A stretch of DNA of 29,215 bases from CAISOG01 sp044375625 (lineage in GTDB: Bacteria > Pseudomonadota > Alphaproteobacteria > CAISOG01). This document shows, one piece after another, positions 16,227-23,585 of this stretch. The notes below the pieces were generated by a model. It saw nothing but the letters and a program-made list of their open reading frames with translations. It had not been told where the DNA came from and searched no databases. The stretch covers positions 1-29,215 of the forward strand of contig JBILMH010000018.1 of NCBI GenBank assembly GCA_044375625.1, given 5' to 3'. Every line of letters starts with the position of its first letter. Within the stretch, counting starts at the first letter, position 1. A program made the position numbers and the translations under genes.

Positions 16227-16318
16227 GTCATCCTACCCCCTGTGGGTAGGATCTCAAATCCTAGCCGCTACACAAGCGTCACCGTAGCATAGATCCTACC
16301 CATAAAGGGTAGGACGAC
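16227..16318. repeat. Dispersed palindromic repeat, family A copy 4
   Basis: The left hairpin starts GTCATCCTACCCCCTGTGGG at 16227 and continues TAGGATC. The right hairpin (16291-16318) is AGATCCTACCCATAAAGGGT continued by AGGACGAC. The two halves are inverted, as in copies 1 and 2, but the stem bases differ in both arms in a compensating way. Confidence 0.72.
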
Positions 16319-16386
16319 ATTGTGATGCGGGTGCAGCCAGCCAATTTCTATCGACACCCACACCTCCCCTTTTTCCTTTCCCCCCA

Positions 16387-16531
16387 CTCTTTTTTACCCG
16401 CGCCCCCAACCCCCTCCCGCCAGGGGAGGGGGCATACCTGCGCCCCCTTACATAAAATCCGGAGGGGGAAAACACTCCACCCCCGCGGGGGAGTCGGAGC
16501 GCGCCAGCGATCCGGTGGGGGGTGGGGTGAA
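16387..16531. repeat. GC-rich repeat, family B copy 3, inverted relative to copy 2
   Basis: Contains CACTCTTTTTTACCC at its left end, CCCCCAACCCCCTCCCG in the middle and GGGGGAGTCGGAGCGCGCCA (16487 on) continued by GCGATCCGGTGGGG at its right end. This is the reverse complement of copy 2 with about 45 additional bases near 16430-16475. The pair 14622-14756 and 16387-16531 brackets the unrecognised gene at 14933-16039. Confidence 0.75.
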
Positions 16532-16558
16532 AGGTGCGCCCATTCTTGCTCCTGCCCC

Positions 16559-16586
16559 TGGATCCCCCGCCTTTGCGGAGGATGAC
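16559..16586. repeat. Family A half copy
   Basis: TGGATCCCCCGCCTTTGCGG followed by AGGATGAC is the right arm of family A. It is followed by GAGAGGTGGCG, the same sequence that follows copy 1 at 1231. The gap 16040-16659 is made almost wholly of these repeats plus the brnT promoter. Confidence 0.65.
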
Positions 16587-16625
16587 AACGGAGAGGTGGC
16601 GACATCGCGCCCCCCCCCGCCATAT

Positions 16626-16654
16626 TTGACTGCACAGGTTTTTGTTGTTACAAT
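16626..16654 (+). promoter_or_regulatory. Predicted brnTA promoter, leaderless, with operator-like repeat
   Basis: TTGACT (16626-16631), a 17-base spacer and TACAAT (16649-16654) match consensus in five of six bases each. The brnT ATG is at 16660, five bases after the -10 box, so transcription would begin at the start codon. The short inverted repeat GTTACAATAAC (16647-16657) covers the -10 box and could be a BrnA binding site, since BrnA antitoxins repress their own operons. Confidence 0.65.
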
Positions 16655-16659
16655 AACTA

Positions 16660-16926
16660 ATGAAGATTACATTTGATGCGGCTAAAGATGCGGCCAATCT
16701 TGAGAAGCACGGTATTTCTTTAGCGGCTGTTGATTGTTTTGACTTTGCCGATGCCTTGGTTATGCCAGATCGTCGGCATGACTATGGTGAGGATCGCTTT
16801 GTTGCCCTTGGCCTGTTGAAACAGCGGGTTTATGTGGTGGTTTTTGCTAAGCGAGATGATGCGATTCGTATCATAAGTCTGCGAAAGGCCAATCTTAGAG
16901 AAAGAAAACGTTATGGTAGAGCGTAA
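16660..16926 (+). CDS. brnT: BrnT family toxin
   Basis: An 88-residue member of the BrnT (DUF497) family, RelE-like ribonuclease toxins that block translation and are neutralised by BrnA. Family features are the start MKITFDAAKDAANLEKHG, the central DFADALVMPDRRHDYGEDRF and the end IISLRKANLRERKRY. Length is normal. The start codon is fixed by the family N-terminus, and no ribosome binding site precedes it. The antitoxin gene overlaps its last 14 bases. It lies in a repeat-rich accessory stretch before argS, suggesting acquisition by horizontal transfer. Confidence 0.92.
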   Translation: MKITFDAAKDAANLEKHGISLAAVDCFDFADALVMPDRRHDYGEDRFVALGLLKQRVYVVVFAKRDDAIRIISLRKANLRERKRYGRA

Positions 16927-17179
16927 TACAGTACATGATGCCGATAATGCTGTCTTAACCGAGGCAGAATTGACGGCAATGCGGCCGATGGCGGAGGTGT
17001 TGCCAGATCTGGCAGCCTTTGGCCTGAAAAACAGGGGGGGGCGTCCCAAAGCCAAAATTACCAAAAAACAAGTTACCATCAGGCTTTCTCGTGGGGTGGT
17101 GGATGGTTTTCGGGCGATGGGGGCAGGGTGGCAAACAAAAATGGATCGTGCCTTGCAAGAATGGTTGGAAACCCATTAG
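16913..17179 (+). CDS. brnA: BrnA family antitoxin
   Basis: An 88-residue partner of the BrnT toxin. The C-terminal half, KKQVTIRLSRGVVDGFRAMG followed by AGWQTKMDRALQEWL, is a ribbon-helix-helix DNA-binding domain typical of BrnA. The N-terminal part (LTEAELTAMRPMAEVLPDL) would contact and inhibit the toxin. It overlaps brnT by 14 bases, which couples translation. The order toxin first, antitoxin second is the usual one for this family, and the complex is expected to repress the promoter at 16626-16654. An alternative downstream ATG exists at 16979, but the overlap start retains the whole family N-terminus. Confidence 0.9.
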   Translation: MVERNTVHDADNAVLTEAELTAMRPMAEVLPDLAAFGLKNRGGRPKAKITKKQVTIRLSRGVVDGFRAMGAGWQTKMDRALQEWLETH

Positions 17180-17220
17180 AATCATCGTTTTCTGACTCGA
17201 ATTTAAGAACAGTTGACGCC

Positions 17221-19047
17221 ATGATATCCCCTGCCTCTGCCGCCGCCGTACCGACAAACACCTCCGCCGACAATCTTTTCGGCCTGATGCATCAACAGAT
17301 TATCACGGCGCTTAAGGGGTTGCAGGCCGCTGGCCAGCTGCCCCCCGAGTTGCGCTTTGATGGCATTAACACAGAGCCGCCGCGCGAACAGTCGCATGGG
17401 GAGGTGGCCACCAACGCCGCGATGGTGCTGGCCAAGCCGTTGGGCAAGGCGCCGCGAGCTGTTGCCGACCTATTGCTGCCCACCCTGCAACAAATTGACG
17501 GTGTGGCGGCGGTTGAGGTGGCCGGGCCCGGCTTTATCAACTTTCGCTTCCGTCCCGATTTTTGGCACAGGCAACTTGGCAAAATTCTGAGTGCGGGGAA
17601 TCGCTATGGCTATGTGCCGTCATTGCAGGATGGGGGTCAGCAAGCGGGGCAGGGCGAGAAAATCAACCTGGAATTCGTGTCGGTCAACCCAACGGGGCCC
17701 ATGCATGTTGGGCATTTGCGGGGGGCGATATTCGGTGACGTGCTGGCCAACCTGCTGATCGCGGCGGGCAATCAGGTGTGCCGTGAGTATTATGTCAACG
17801 ATGCTGGCAATCAGGTGACTGTACTGGCGCGATCCAGCTTTTTGCGCTACCGCGAGGCGTTGGGAGAGGATATTGGGGCAATCCCCGAAGGCTTATACCC
17901 AGGCGACTATCTGATACCTGTTGGCCAGGCATTGGCCGATCAATATGGGCGCGATTTGTTAACCATGCCAGAGGATCAGATGTTGGCCATCGTTCGCCCC
18001 TTTGCGGTGGCGCAGATGTTGACGCTGATTAAGGCTGATTTGGCCAGCCTGGGCGTGGTGCATGATATCTTCACCTCCGAAGCGGGGTTGTACGAAAAGG
18101 GCGGGATTGATAAGCCCTATCAGGTGTTGGAACAGGCGGACTTGATCTATCGCGGCACGTTGCCCCCGCCCAAAAGCAAAAAAGCCTCCCCCGATTGGGT
18201 GCCTGGCGAATTGGTGTTGATGCGATCCACCCGCTATGGCGATGATCAGGATCGCCCCCTGAAGCGCAGCAATGGCGACTGGACCTATATCGCGGGCGAT
18301 TTGCCCAACACTTGGCAGAAGATTGAACGGGGGTTTGACGCACTGATTGTGCCGTTGGGCGTTGATCATGCGGGCTATGTTGCGCGGTTTGAGGCGGCGG
18401 CGGCGGCACTGTCGAACGGAAAAGTGCGGTTGGAGGCGCCGCTGACCGCGCTGGTCAAATTCCTGGAGAATGGCGCGCTGAAAAAAATGTCAAAGCGCGG
18501 CGGCACCTTTATCACCGTGGCCGAAGTGATTGAGGAGGTGGGGCGCGATTCCCTGCGTTTCATGATGCTGTGGCGCAAACACAACATGCCGATGGATTTC
18601 GACCTGGCGGCGGTGCGCGAACAAAGCCGTGAAAACCCGGTTTTCTATGTGCAATACGCTCACGCCCGCTGCTGCTCCGTCTTTCGGCAGGCGGCGGAGG
18701 CCTTGCCGCAGTTGGCGCAGCCCGATTTGGCGACGGCCGACCTTAGCCTGTTGACGGAGGATAGCGTGCTGGCGCTGATTCGCCTACTGACCCAATGGCC
18801 AAGATTGCTGATGGCGGCGGCGGTGGAGCGGGAACCCCACCGCATCCCCTATTACCTATATGAGGTGGCGGGCGCCCTGCACGCGCTGTGGAATGAGGGG
18901 CGGGAGGAGACCCTGCTGCGCTTTATTCAGCCGAATGACCCCGCGCTAACCCTGGCCAGATTGGCGTTGGTGCAGGGGGTGCGCAACGTGTTGGCCTCTG
19001 GCCTGGCCATTTTGGGCGTGGTTCCTGTTGAGGAATTGCGGAGTTAG
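17221..19047 (+). CDS. argS: Arginyl-tRNA synthetase
   Basis: Class I aminoacyl-tRNA synthetase that charges tRNA-Arg. Taking ATG 17221 as the start gives 609 residues, a normal length. The N-terminal tRNA-recognition domain is followed by the HIGH-type motif NPTGPMHVGHLRGA (HVGH at 162-165) and by KMSKR at 422-426 in place of the KMSKS loop. The C-terminal helical domain, with YVQYAHAR, binds the anticodon. The frame is open upstream to 17128, but that would overlap brnA by 52 bases and add residues with no family match. No strong ribosome binding site is visible. It heads a unit with the SPOR protein gene (23 bases apart) and nagZ, a conserved alphaproteobacterial order. Confidence 0.96.
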   Translation: MISPASAAAVPTNTSADNLFGLMHQQIITALKGLQAAGQLPPELRFDGINTEPPREQSHGEVATNAAMVLAKPLGKAPRAVADLLLPTLQQIDGVAAVEVAGPGFINFRFRPDFWHRQLGKILSAGNRYGYVPSLQDGGQQAGQGEKINLEFVSVNPTGPMHVGHLRGAIFGDVLANLLIAAGNQVCREYYVNDAGNQVTVLARSSFLRYREALGEDIGAIPEGLYPGDYLIPVGQALADQYGRDLLTMPEDQMLAIVRPFAVAQMLTLIKADLASLGVVHDIFTSEAGLYEKGGIDKPYQVLEQADLIYRGTLPPPKSKKASPDWVPGELVLMRSTRYGDDQDRPLKRSNGDWTYIAGDLPNTWQKIERGFDALIVPLGVDHAGYVARFEAAAAALSNGKVRLEAPLTALVKFLENGALKKMSKRGGTFITVAEVIEEVGRDSLRFMMLWRKHNMPMDFDLAAVREQSRENPVFYVQYAHARCCSVFRQAAEALPQLAQPDLATADLSLLTEDSVLALIRLLTQWPRLLMAAAVEREPHRIPYYLYEVAGALHALWNEGREETLLRFIQPNDPALTLARLALVQGVRNVLASGLAILGVVPVEELRS

Positions 19048-19070
19048 ATTGTACCCGTTAGACTGCCCCC

Positions 19071-20441
19071 ATGACCCAACTACCTTTTCTGCGCGATCCC
19101 ACCTTGGCTTTGGACAATTCCCCTTTGGATAATTCCTCTTCGGATAATTCCCCTGGGGAAGCCGTCAACAGGCCGTCTGCGGGCGCGAATACCACCAATC
19201 CCCCCCGCCATTCCATAGAGCTGCATTTGGATCCGAACTACCGCAACGGTGGCGGCGGCGCCTATGTTGGCAAAATCCCTCCACAGTTGGTTGAGGCAGC
19301 CGAGGCTCAAAGAGTACAGGCTCAACACTTTGTTGCAAAGGGGGAACAGGCGGCCAATCGGGATAGAGCGGCCAATCAATTTTCTGCAATCGATGAGGGG
19401 TCAACAATGCGTGCTGCCAATCGGATGCCTTATGGGGAATCGGATCATGGATATTCGGACAATGGTGATGCGGGTGCGGGTTCATCGCGGCGCCCCCTGC
19501 GTTATGGATTGATCATGATGTTGGCTCTTCTGGGACTTGGCTATGGCGGCTATCAGCTGTTAGGCGGCAACGCCACGGCGGTGGATCCATCGGCCTTACC
19601 ATTGATTGCGGCCGAATCCAGCCCCGTTCGGGAAAAGCCCAGCGATCCTGGCGGGATGGAGGTTCCTAACCAAGATGCCCTGATCTATCAAGAATTGTTG
19701 GGGCGCAAGCCAGAGGCTGAAGCCACGGTTGCATCGCCCGTCGAGGCGCCCGTCAAGGTGGCCGAACAAATCCAACAGCCTGCCGCTGCGCCAGCTAAAG
19801 AAGTCGGGCAGGGCGATGGTGCGGGTGACGCAAAAAGTGATGCCCAAAATGCTGTAAATGCTGTAAATGCTGTTAAGAGCGACGTGAAGGCAACTGCAAC
19901 GGCAGCTGCAACGGCGGCGGTTGCCGCTGTGACCGCTGCGGCGCACGATACAGCTGCTGCAAGCGCACCAGCCGTTGGAAATTCTGTCACCAACACAGCG
20001 GCCAAGGTGGAAACACCCTCTGCTGCTGCTCCTGCCAAAACCGCCAATCCAAACGGCACCGTGGCTCAGGAAAAGCCCCAAGATAAACTCACCAAAGCAA
20101 AACCTGACCCCAAGGCTAAGGAAACCGCCAGCAAGGCCAGCTCTTCATTGGTTTTACCCGACAGTAAGGCCGTGGTGCGGCAACCCCTGCGCCTTCAGCT
20201 GGCCGCGGTGCGTAGCCAGGAGGATGCTCAGGCCGAATGGCAGAGGCTACAGGGTAAATTTATGAACCTGCGTGAATATGCGCTGGATGTGCGGCCATTG
20301 GATAAGCCGGCGGGTGCCTATCGCTATCGCGTGCTGGCGGGGCCAATCCCTGACCGCGCTACCGCCAACCAAGTCTGCCAATCGCTGAAAACCAGCAAGC
20401 AAGCTTGCAACGTGGTCGATTTGTCTGGCGTTAAGGAGTAG
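19071..20441 (+). CDS. Membrane-anchored SPOR-domain protein
   Basis: A 456-residue inner-membrane protein. Residues 1-143 are a cytoplasmic, low-complexity N-terminal part with an imperfect LDNSP/SDNSP repeat at 14-28. Residues about 144-165 form one transmembrane helix. A long Ala/Pro/Lys-rich periplasmic linker follows to about residue 370 and includes a nine-base tandem repeat coding NAVNAVNAV (19848-19874). The C-terminal 80 residues are a SPOR domain (LRLQLAAVRSQEDAQAEWQR; YRYRVLAGPIPDRATANQVC), which in other proteins binds septal glycan strands lacking stem peptides. The location between argS and nagZ, a peptidoglycan recycling gene, fits a role in cell-wall or division processes. The ATG has no clear ribosome binding site. 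Confidence 0.9.
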   Translation: MTQLPFLRDPTLALDNSPLDNSSSDNSPGEAVNRPSAGANTTNPPRHSIELHLDPNYRNGGGGAYVGKIPPQLVEAAEAQRVQAQHFVAKGEQAANRDRAANQFSAIDEGSTMRAANRMPYGESDHGYSDNGDAGAGSSRRPLRYGLIMMLALLGLGYGGYQLLGGNATAVDPSALPLIAAESSPVREKPSDPGGMEVPNQDALIYQELLGRKPEAEATVASPVEAPVKVAEQIQQPAAAPAKEVGQGDGAGDAKSDAQNAVNAVNAVKSDVKATATAAATAAVAAVTAAAHDTAAASAPAVGNSVTNTAAKVETPSAAAPAKTANPNGTVAQEKPQDKLTKAKPDPKAKETASKASSSLVLPDSKAVVRQPLRLQLAAVRSQEDAQAEWQRLQGKFMNLREYALDVRPLDKPAGAYRYRVLAGPIPDRATANQVCQSLKTSKQACNVVDLSGVKE

Positions 20442-20447
20442 GGCAGG

Positions 20448-21404
20448 GTGCGGGATAGCCTGACCACCGCCGCCCCCATCATTCCCTCTGGCGTAAAGCC
20501 GATTATTGTGGGGCCCAGCAGTGGCGCATCGTTGACGATGGAGGAGGCGCGGCTGTATGGCCAGGAACAGCCCTGGGGCTTTATTCTGTTTGCCCGCCAT
20601 TGCGATAACCCCGCCCAGGTCAAACAGCTGTGCCATGATTTGCGCCAATCGGTTGGGCGCGCCGATGCGCCCATTCTGATAGATCAGGAGGGCGGTCGGG
20701 TTCGCCGTCTGACCCCCCCGCATTGGCCAGATCAGCCCGCGATGGCCAGCTTTGGTGTGCGTTGCGCATCGGGCGATGTTGATGGGGCGATTGCGGCGGT
20801 GAAAGCCTTGGCCAGCCAGCAAGCCGCCATGTTGCAAGATCTGGGGATTTCGGTCAATTGTGCCCCGCTGTTGGATGTGCCGATTGATGGAGCCGATCCG
20901 ATTATCGGTGATCGCGCCTTTAGCCAGAATCCTGAGGTGGTAACCCTGCTAGGAACGGCCTATGCCGAATCGCTGTTGGCGGGGGGGATAACCCCGATTA
21001 TCAAACATTTGCCTGGTCATGGGCGCGCCAATGTTGATAGTCATCTGGATCTGCCCGTGATTAAGGCCAGCCTGGCGGAGCTGGAGAAAACCGATTTTGT
21101 GCCCTTTAAGGCATTAAGCGCCCATTTTGGCGACAAGATTTGGGCGATGACTGCCCATGTGGTGCTGAACGCGCTGGATTCCAACTTGCCCGCCACCCTG
21201 TCGCCTACCGTGGTGCGGCAGATTGTGCGGGGCAGTTTGGGCTTTCACGGCCTGCTGCTGTCGGATGATGTGCAGATGGGGGCGCTAAAGGGCGATTACG
21301 GTACCCTATCGAATCAGGCTTTGCAGGCGGGCTGCGACGCCGTGCTGCTGTGCAATGCAACGGTTGAGCAACAGCGACAAACGCTGGCGGCGGTGGCCAT
21401 ATAG
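20448..21404 (+). CDS. nagZ: Beta-N-acetylhexosaminidase NagZ
   Basis: Family 3 glycosidase that removes N-acetylglucosamine from anhydro-muropeptides during peptidoglycan recycling in the cytoplasm. Family motifs are ILIDQEGGRVRRL, the loop KHLPGHGRANVDSHLDLP with the His/Asp pair of the acid-base catalyst, and LLLSDDVQMGAL with the nucleophile aspartate. The start is a GTG with AAGGAG nine bases before it, six bases after the SPOR gene stop. At 318 residues it is somewhat short: it ends soon after GCDAVLLCNATVEQQ, where relatives usually continue another 20 or so residues. scpA and scpB, which commonly follow in alphaproteobacteria, are missing. The catalytic parts are complete, so the enzyme is probably active. 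Confidence 0.93.
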   Translation: MRDSLTTAAPIIPSGVKPIIVGPSSGASLTMEEARLYGQEQPWGFILFARHCDNPAQVKQLCHDLRQSVGRADAPILIDQEGGRVRRLTPPHWPDQPAMASFGVRCASGDVDGAIAAVKALASQQAAMLQDLGISVNCAPLLDVPIDGADPIIGDRAFSQNPEVVTLLGTAYAESLLAGGITPIIKHLPGHGRANVDSHLDLPVIKASLAELEKTDFVPFKALSAHFGDKIWAMTAHVVLNALDSNLPATLSPTVVRQIVRGSLGFHGLLLSDDVQMGALKGDYGTLSNQALQAGCDAVLLCNATVEQQRQTLAAVAI

Positions 21405-21611
21405 TCATTCCCCTTTAAAAATCTACAGTGCTGCAAATGTCACGATCTCTGCGATACGGTGCTCATGTACGTCTATGTACACTCCGCTCCGTTTCTCGAC
21501 TTCGTAACATTTTCGCAGGCTGTATATTTCTAAATTGGAACAACTATAACCGTTTAAGGAAAAATATCAGGAAAGATGGCCAATGGCTAAGCGGCGTTGC
21601 CACGGCGTTCA
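21405..21611. other. Intergenic region with small hairpin after nagZ
   Basis: Just after the nagZ stop is GTCATTCCCC, which resembles the left end of family A repeats. A hairpin TGTAC-GTCTAT-GTACA lies at 21466-21481. No gene, promoter or terminator is convincing. The 75-codon frame at 21428-21655 overlaps lpxC on the other strand and has no family features. Confidence 0.4.
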
Positions 21612-22643
21612 TCAACTGGCCGCATCAACCCATGCCCAAGCGCCTGGGGTGTTGAACAGCTGACGCACCGCCAGATAGTTCATGGCGTGGCCAGATTTAT
21701 ACGCACGCACCTGTGCCTGCATCCGTGCGCCCGCCATCATCAGATCGCCAACGCAATCCAACACCTTGTGACGGACAAATTCATCATCAAATCTTAGGCC
21801 GTTGGGATTCAGGATGGAATCGGGCCCCACCACCACCGAATTGTCGGTGGATGCCCCCCGCACCAACCCCTGTTGCCGCAACGCCTCAACATCGCTAAGA
21901 AAGCCAAAGGTGCGGGCGGCGGATAGAGCATCGGTAAATTGCCCAACACTGCCATCGAAATAATAATGCTGCCGCCCAATGACCGGGTTGGCAAAAACGA
22001 TTTCCAAATCAATGGCAAAGCCATCAAAGGGCAACAACTCTACCCAACGATCGCCATCCTGCACCCGCACGGGTTGCAACACCTTTAGAAGACGCCTGGA
22101 GCTGTTTTGGCTGGCACGACCCGCATCATCCAACAATTGCAGATAGGGGGCAGAGCTGCCATCCAAAATGGGCAGTTCGGGGCCATCCACCAGCACTTCG
22201 GCGTTATCAATCCCCGCCGCCCAAAAGGCCGCCATCAAATGCTCAATCGTTGCAATTTTGTTGGCATCAGGCATGACCAGCGTGGTGCAAAGTGGGGTAG
22301 GGGATACCACGCGCCAATCCGCTACCGTAAAGGGTTGCGCGGGCAAATCGCTGCGACGGAAACGAATACCACTGCCCGCCTCAGCCGGCATAATGGTTAG
22401 GTTGGTTGAAACGCCGCCATGCAGGGATACCCCGCGGCAGTTGACGGTGCGGGCAACCGTTCCCTGCATCATGGCCTTTGCCGCCGCCTTGGTAGTCGCA
22501 GAAGGGGCAGCGTTGCCAACAGGCAGCACAACAGGGGCGGGCGATGTGCCAGCCAAATCCTTTGCCAGGTGCGGCGCCGACGCCGAACGCATGGGGCGAA
22601 AGGTCGTGGAAAGATTGGCGGTGGTTTCGGTTTGTCTCATCAT
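21612..22643 (-). CDS. lpxC: UDP-3-O-acyl-N-acetylglucosamine deacetylase LpxC
   Basis: Zinc enzyme for the committed step of lipid A synthesis in the cytoplasm. All key residues are present: the catalytic Glu134 and zinc ligand His135 in IEHLMAAF, DGSSAP at 161-166, ARTFGF near 243-248, zinc ligands His292 and Asp296 in RHKVLDCVGD, and His319 in KSGHAMNYL. The conserved enzyme starts near residue 61 (QGTVARTVNCRGVSLHGG); the 60 residues before are Ala/Pro/Thr-rich and not part of the known fold. The real start may be the double ATG at residues 58-59 rather than the ATG at 22643, which lacks a clear ribosome binding site. In many alphaproteobacteria lpxC follows ftsZ; here it follows lptB by 129 bases. 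Confidence 0.95.
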   Translation of the reverse strand: MMRQTETTANLSTTFRPMRSASAPHLAKDLAGTSPAPVVLPVGNAAPSATTKAAAKAMMQGTVARTVNCRGVSLHGGVSTNLTIMPAEAGSGIRFRRSDLPAQPFTVADWRVVSPTPLCTTLVMPDANKIATIEHLMAAFWAAGIDNAEVLVDGPELPILDGSSAPYLQLLDDAGRASQNSSRRLLKVLQPVRVQDGDRWVELLPFDGFAIDLEIVFANPVIGRQHYYFDGSVGQFTDALSAARTFGFLSDVEALRQQGLVRGASTDNSVVVGPDSILNPNGLRFDDEFVRHKVLDCVGDLMMAGARMQAQVRAYKSGHAMNYLAVRQLFNTPGAWAWVDAAS

Positions 22644-22678
22644 AAAACTATGATGTGCCCAAATGACTATTTTAAGGC

Positions 22679-22707
22679 AATAAACTTTTTGTTAGCAGTT
22701 GTGACAA
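22679..22707 (-). promoter_or_regulatory. Possible lpxC promoter
   Basis: On the minus strand TTGTCA (plus positions 22702-22707), a 17-base spacer and TTTATT (22679-22684). It would start the lpxC transcript about 30 bases before the ATG at 22643, allowing expression independent of lptB. Confidence 0.4.
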
Positions 22708-22772
22708 AATGGTCTGTTGCCGCAAGCCAAAGCCGCAAGAATCAAGGCTGTTGGCAAAAGGATTCTCCAGAA

Positions 22773-23585
22773 TTACAGCGCAAAAGTTTCGCCCAAATAA
22801 ACTTTGCGTACCGCCTCATCGGCAATAATTTCCGCGGGCGTGCCGTGTTTCAACACCAAACCATCGTTGATGATATAGGCACGATCAACCAGATCCAACG
22901 CCTCACGCACATTGTGATCGGTGATAATCACCCCGATGCCACGGTTTTTCAGATGATGAATCAACCCGCGCAAATCGGCCAAGGCTATCGGGTCAATCCC
23001 CGCAAAGGGCTCGTCCAACAAAACAATGCTGGGGCGACAGGCGATGCAGCGGGCAATTTCCAGGCGGCGTCTTTCCCCCCCCGACAGGGCAACCGATGGC
23101 GAATCCATCAGATGCTTAATGCCAAATTCTTCCAGCAGTTGTAACAGGGCGGCTTCGCGCACGGCGTGGTCAGGTTCCACCACCTCCAACACCGCACGCA
23201 GGTTGTTGGCAACGCTAAGGCCGCGAAAAATTGATGGCTCCTGGGGCAAATAGCCCAAACCCAGTTGGGCGCGGCGATAAATCGGCCAATTGCGAATATC
23301 CTGGCCATTCAGGAGGATTTCGCCCTTATCGGCCTTAACCAGGCCAACCAGCATGTAAAAACAGGTGGTTTTGCCCGCGCCATTGGGGCCCATCAGCCCG
23401 ACAATTTCGCCAGGCGTAACCTGAAGATCAATGCCGTGCAAAATTTCGCGCTTGCCATAGGATTTTTTCAGCCCGCGCGCCACCAACCCGCGATGCAGAT
23501 TGGGATTGGCCAGGGGGCTTGGCCTGGCCGCAGGGGCTTGCGCGTCAGCGAAGAGGGGGATTGTGTCGTTAAGCAGTTGGGTCAT
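22773..23585 (-). CDS. lptB: LPS export ABC transporter ATPase LptB
   Basis: Cytoplasmic ATPase that powers LPS extraction by LptFG. The motifs are Walker A GPNGAGKTT (66-74), the Q-loop LPQEPSIF, the signature LSGGE (167-171), Walker B IVLLDEP (187-193) and the switch His in ITDHNVRE. The segment LPQEPSIFRGLSVANNLRAV is typical of LptB. About 30 residues at the N-terminus precede the usual start and are Ala/Pro-rich. The start ATG overlaps the lptA stop as ATGA, so the two are translationally coupled. rpoN, hpf and ptsN, which commonly follow lptB in alphaproteobacteria, are not present; lpxC is next. Confidence 0.96.
   Translation of the reverse strand: MTQLLNDTIPLFADAQAPAARPSPLANPNLHRGLVARGLKKSYGKREILHGIDLQVTPGEIVGLMGPNGAGKTTCFYMLVGLVKADKGEILLNGQDIRNWPIYRRAQLGLGYLPQEPSIFRGLSVANNLRAVLEVVEPDHAVREAALLQLLEEFGIKHLMDSPSVALSGGERRRLEIARCIACRPSIVLLDEPFAGIDPIALADLRGLIHHLKNRGIGVIITDHNVREALDLVDRAYIINDGLVLKHGTPAEIIADEAVRKVYLGETFAL

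Noticed and set aside
14622..16586. CRISPR array among the repeated palindromes
   Set aside because: Copies differ in orientation and length, are irregularly spaced, and a gene lies between them. There are no regular spacers or cas genes.
16322..16635. Open frames of 87-133 codons over the repeat cluster
   Set aside because: They are translations of the GC-rich repeats in several frames, with Pro/Arg/Gly-rich products and no start signals.
21428..21655. A 75-codon open frame after nagZ
   Set aside because: It overlaps the end of lpxC on the opposite strand and its composition is that of noncoding DNA.
22419..23144. Long plus-strand open frame (241 codons) over lpxC and lptB
   Set aside because: It is antisense to two genes with full sets of catalytic motifs.
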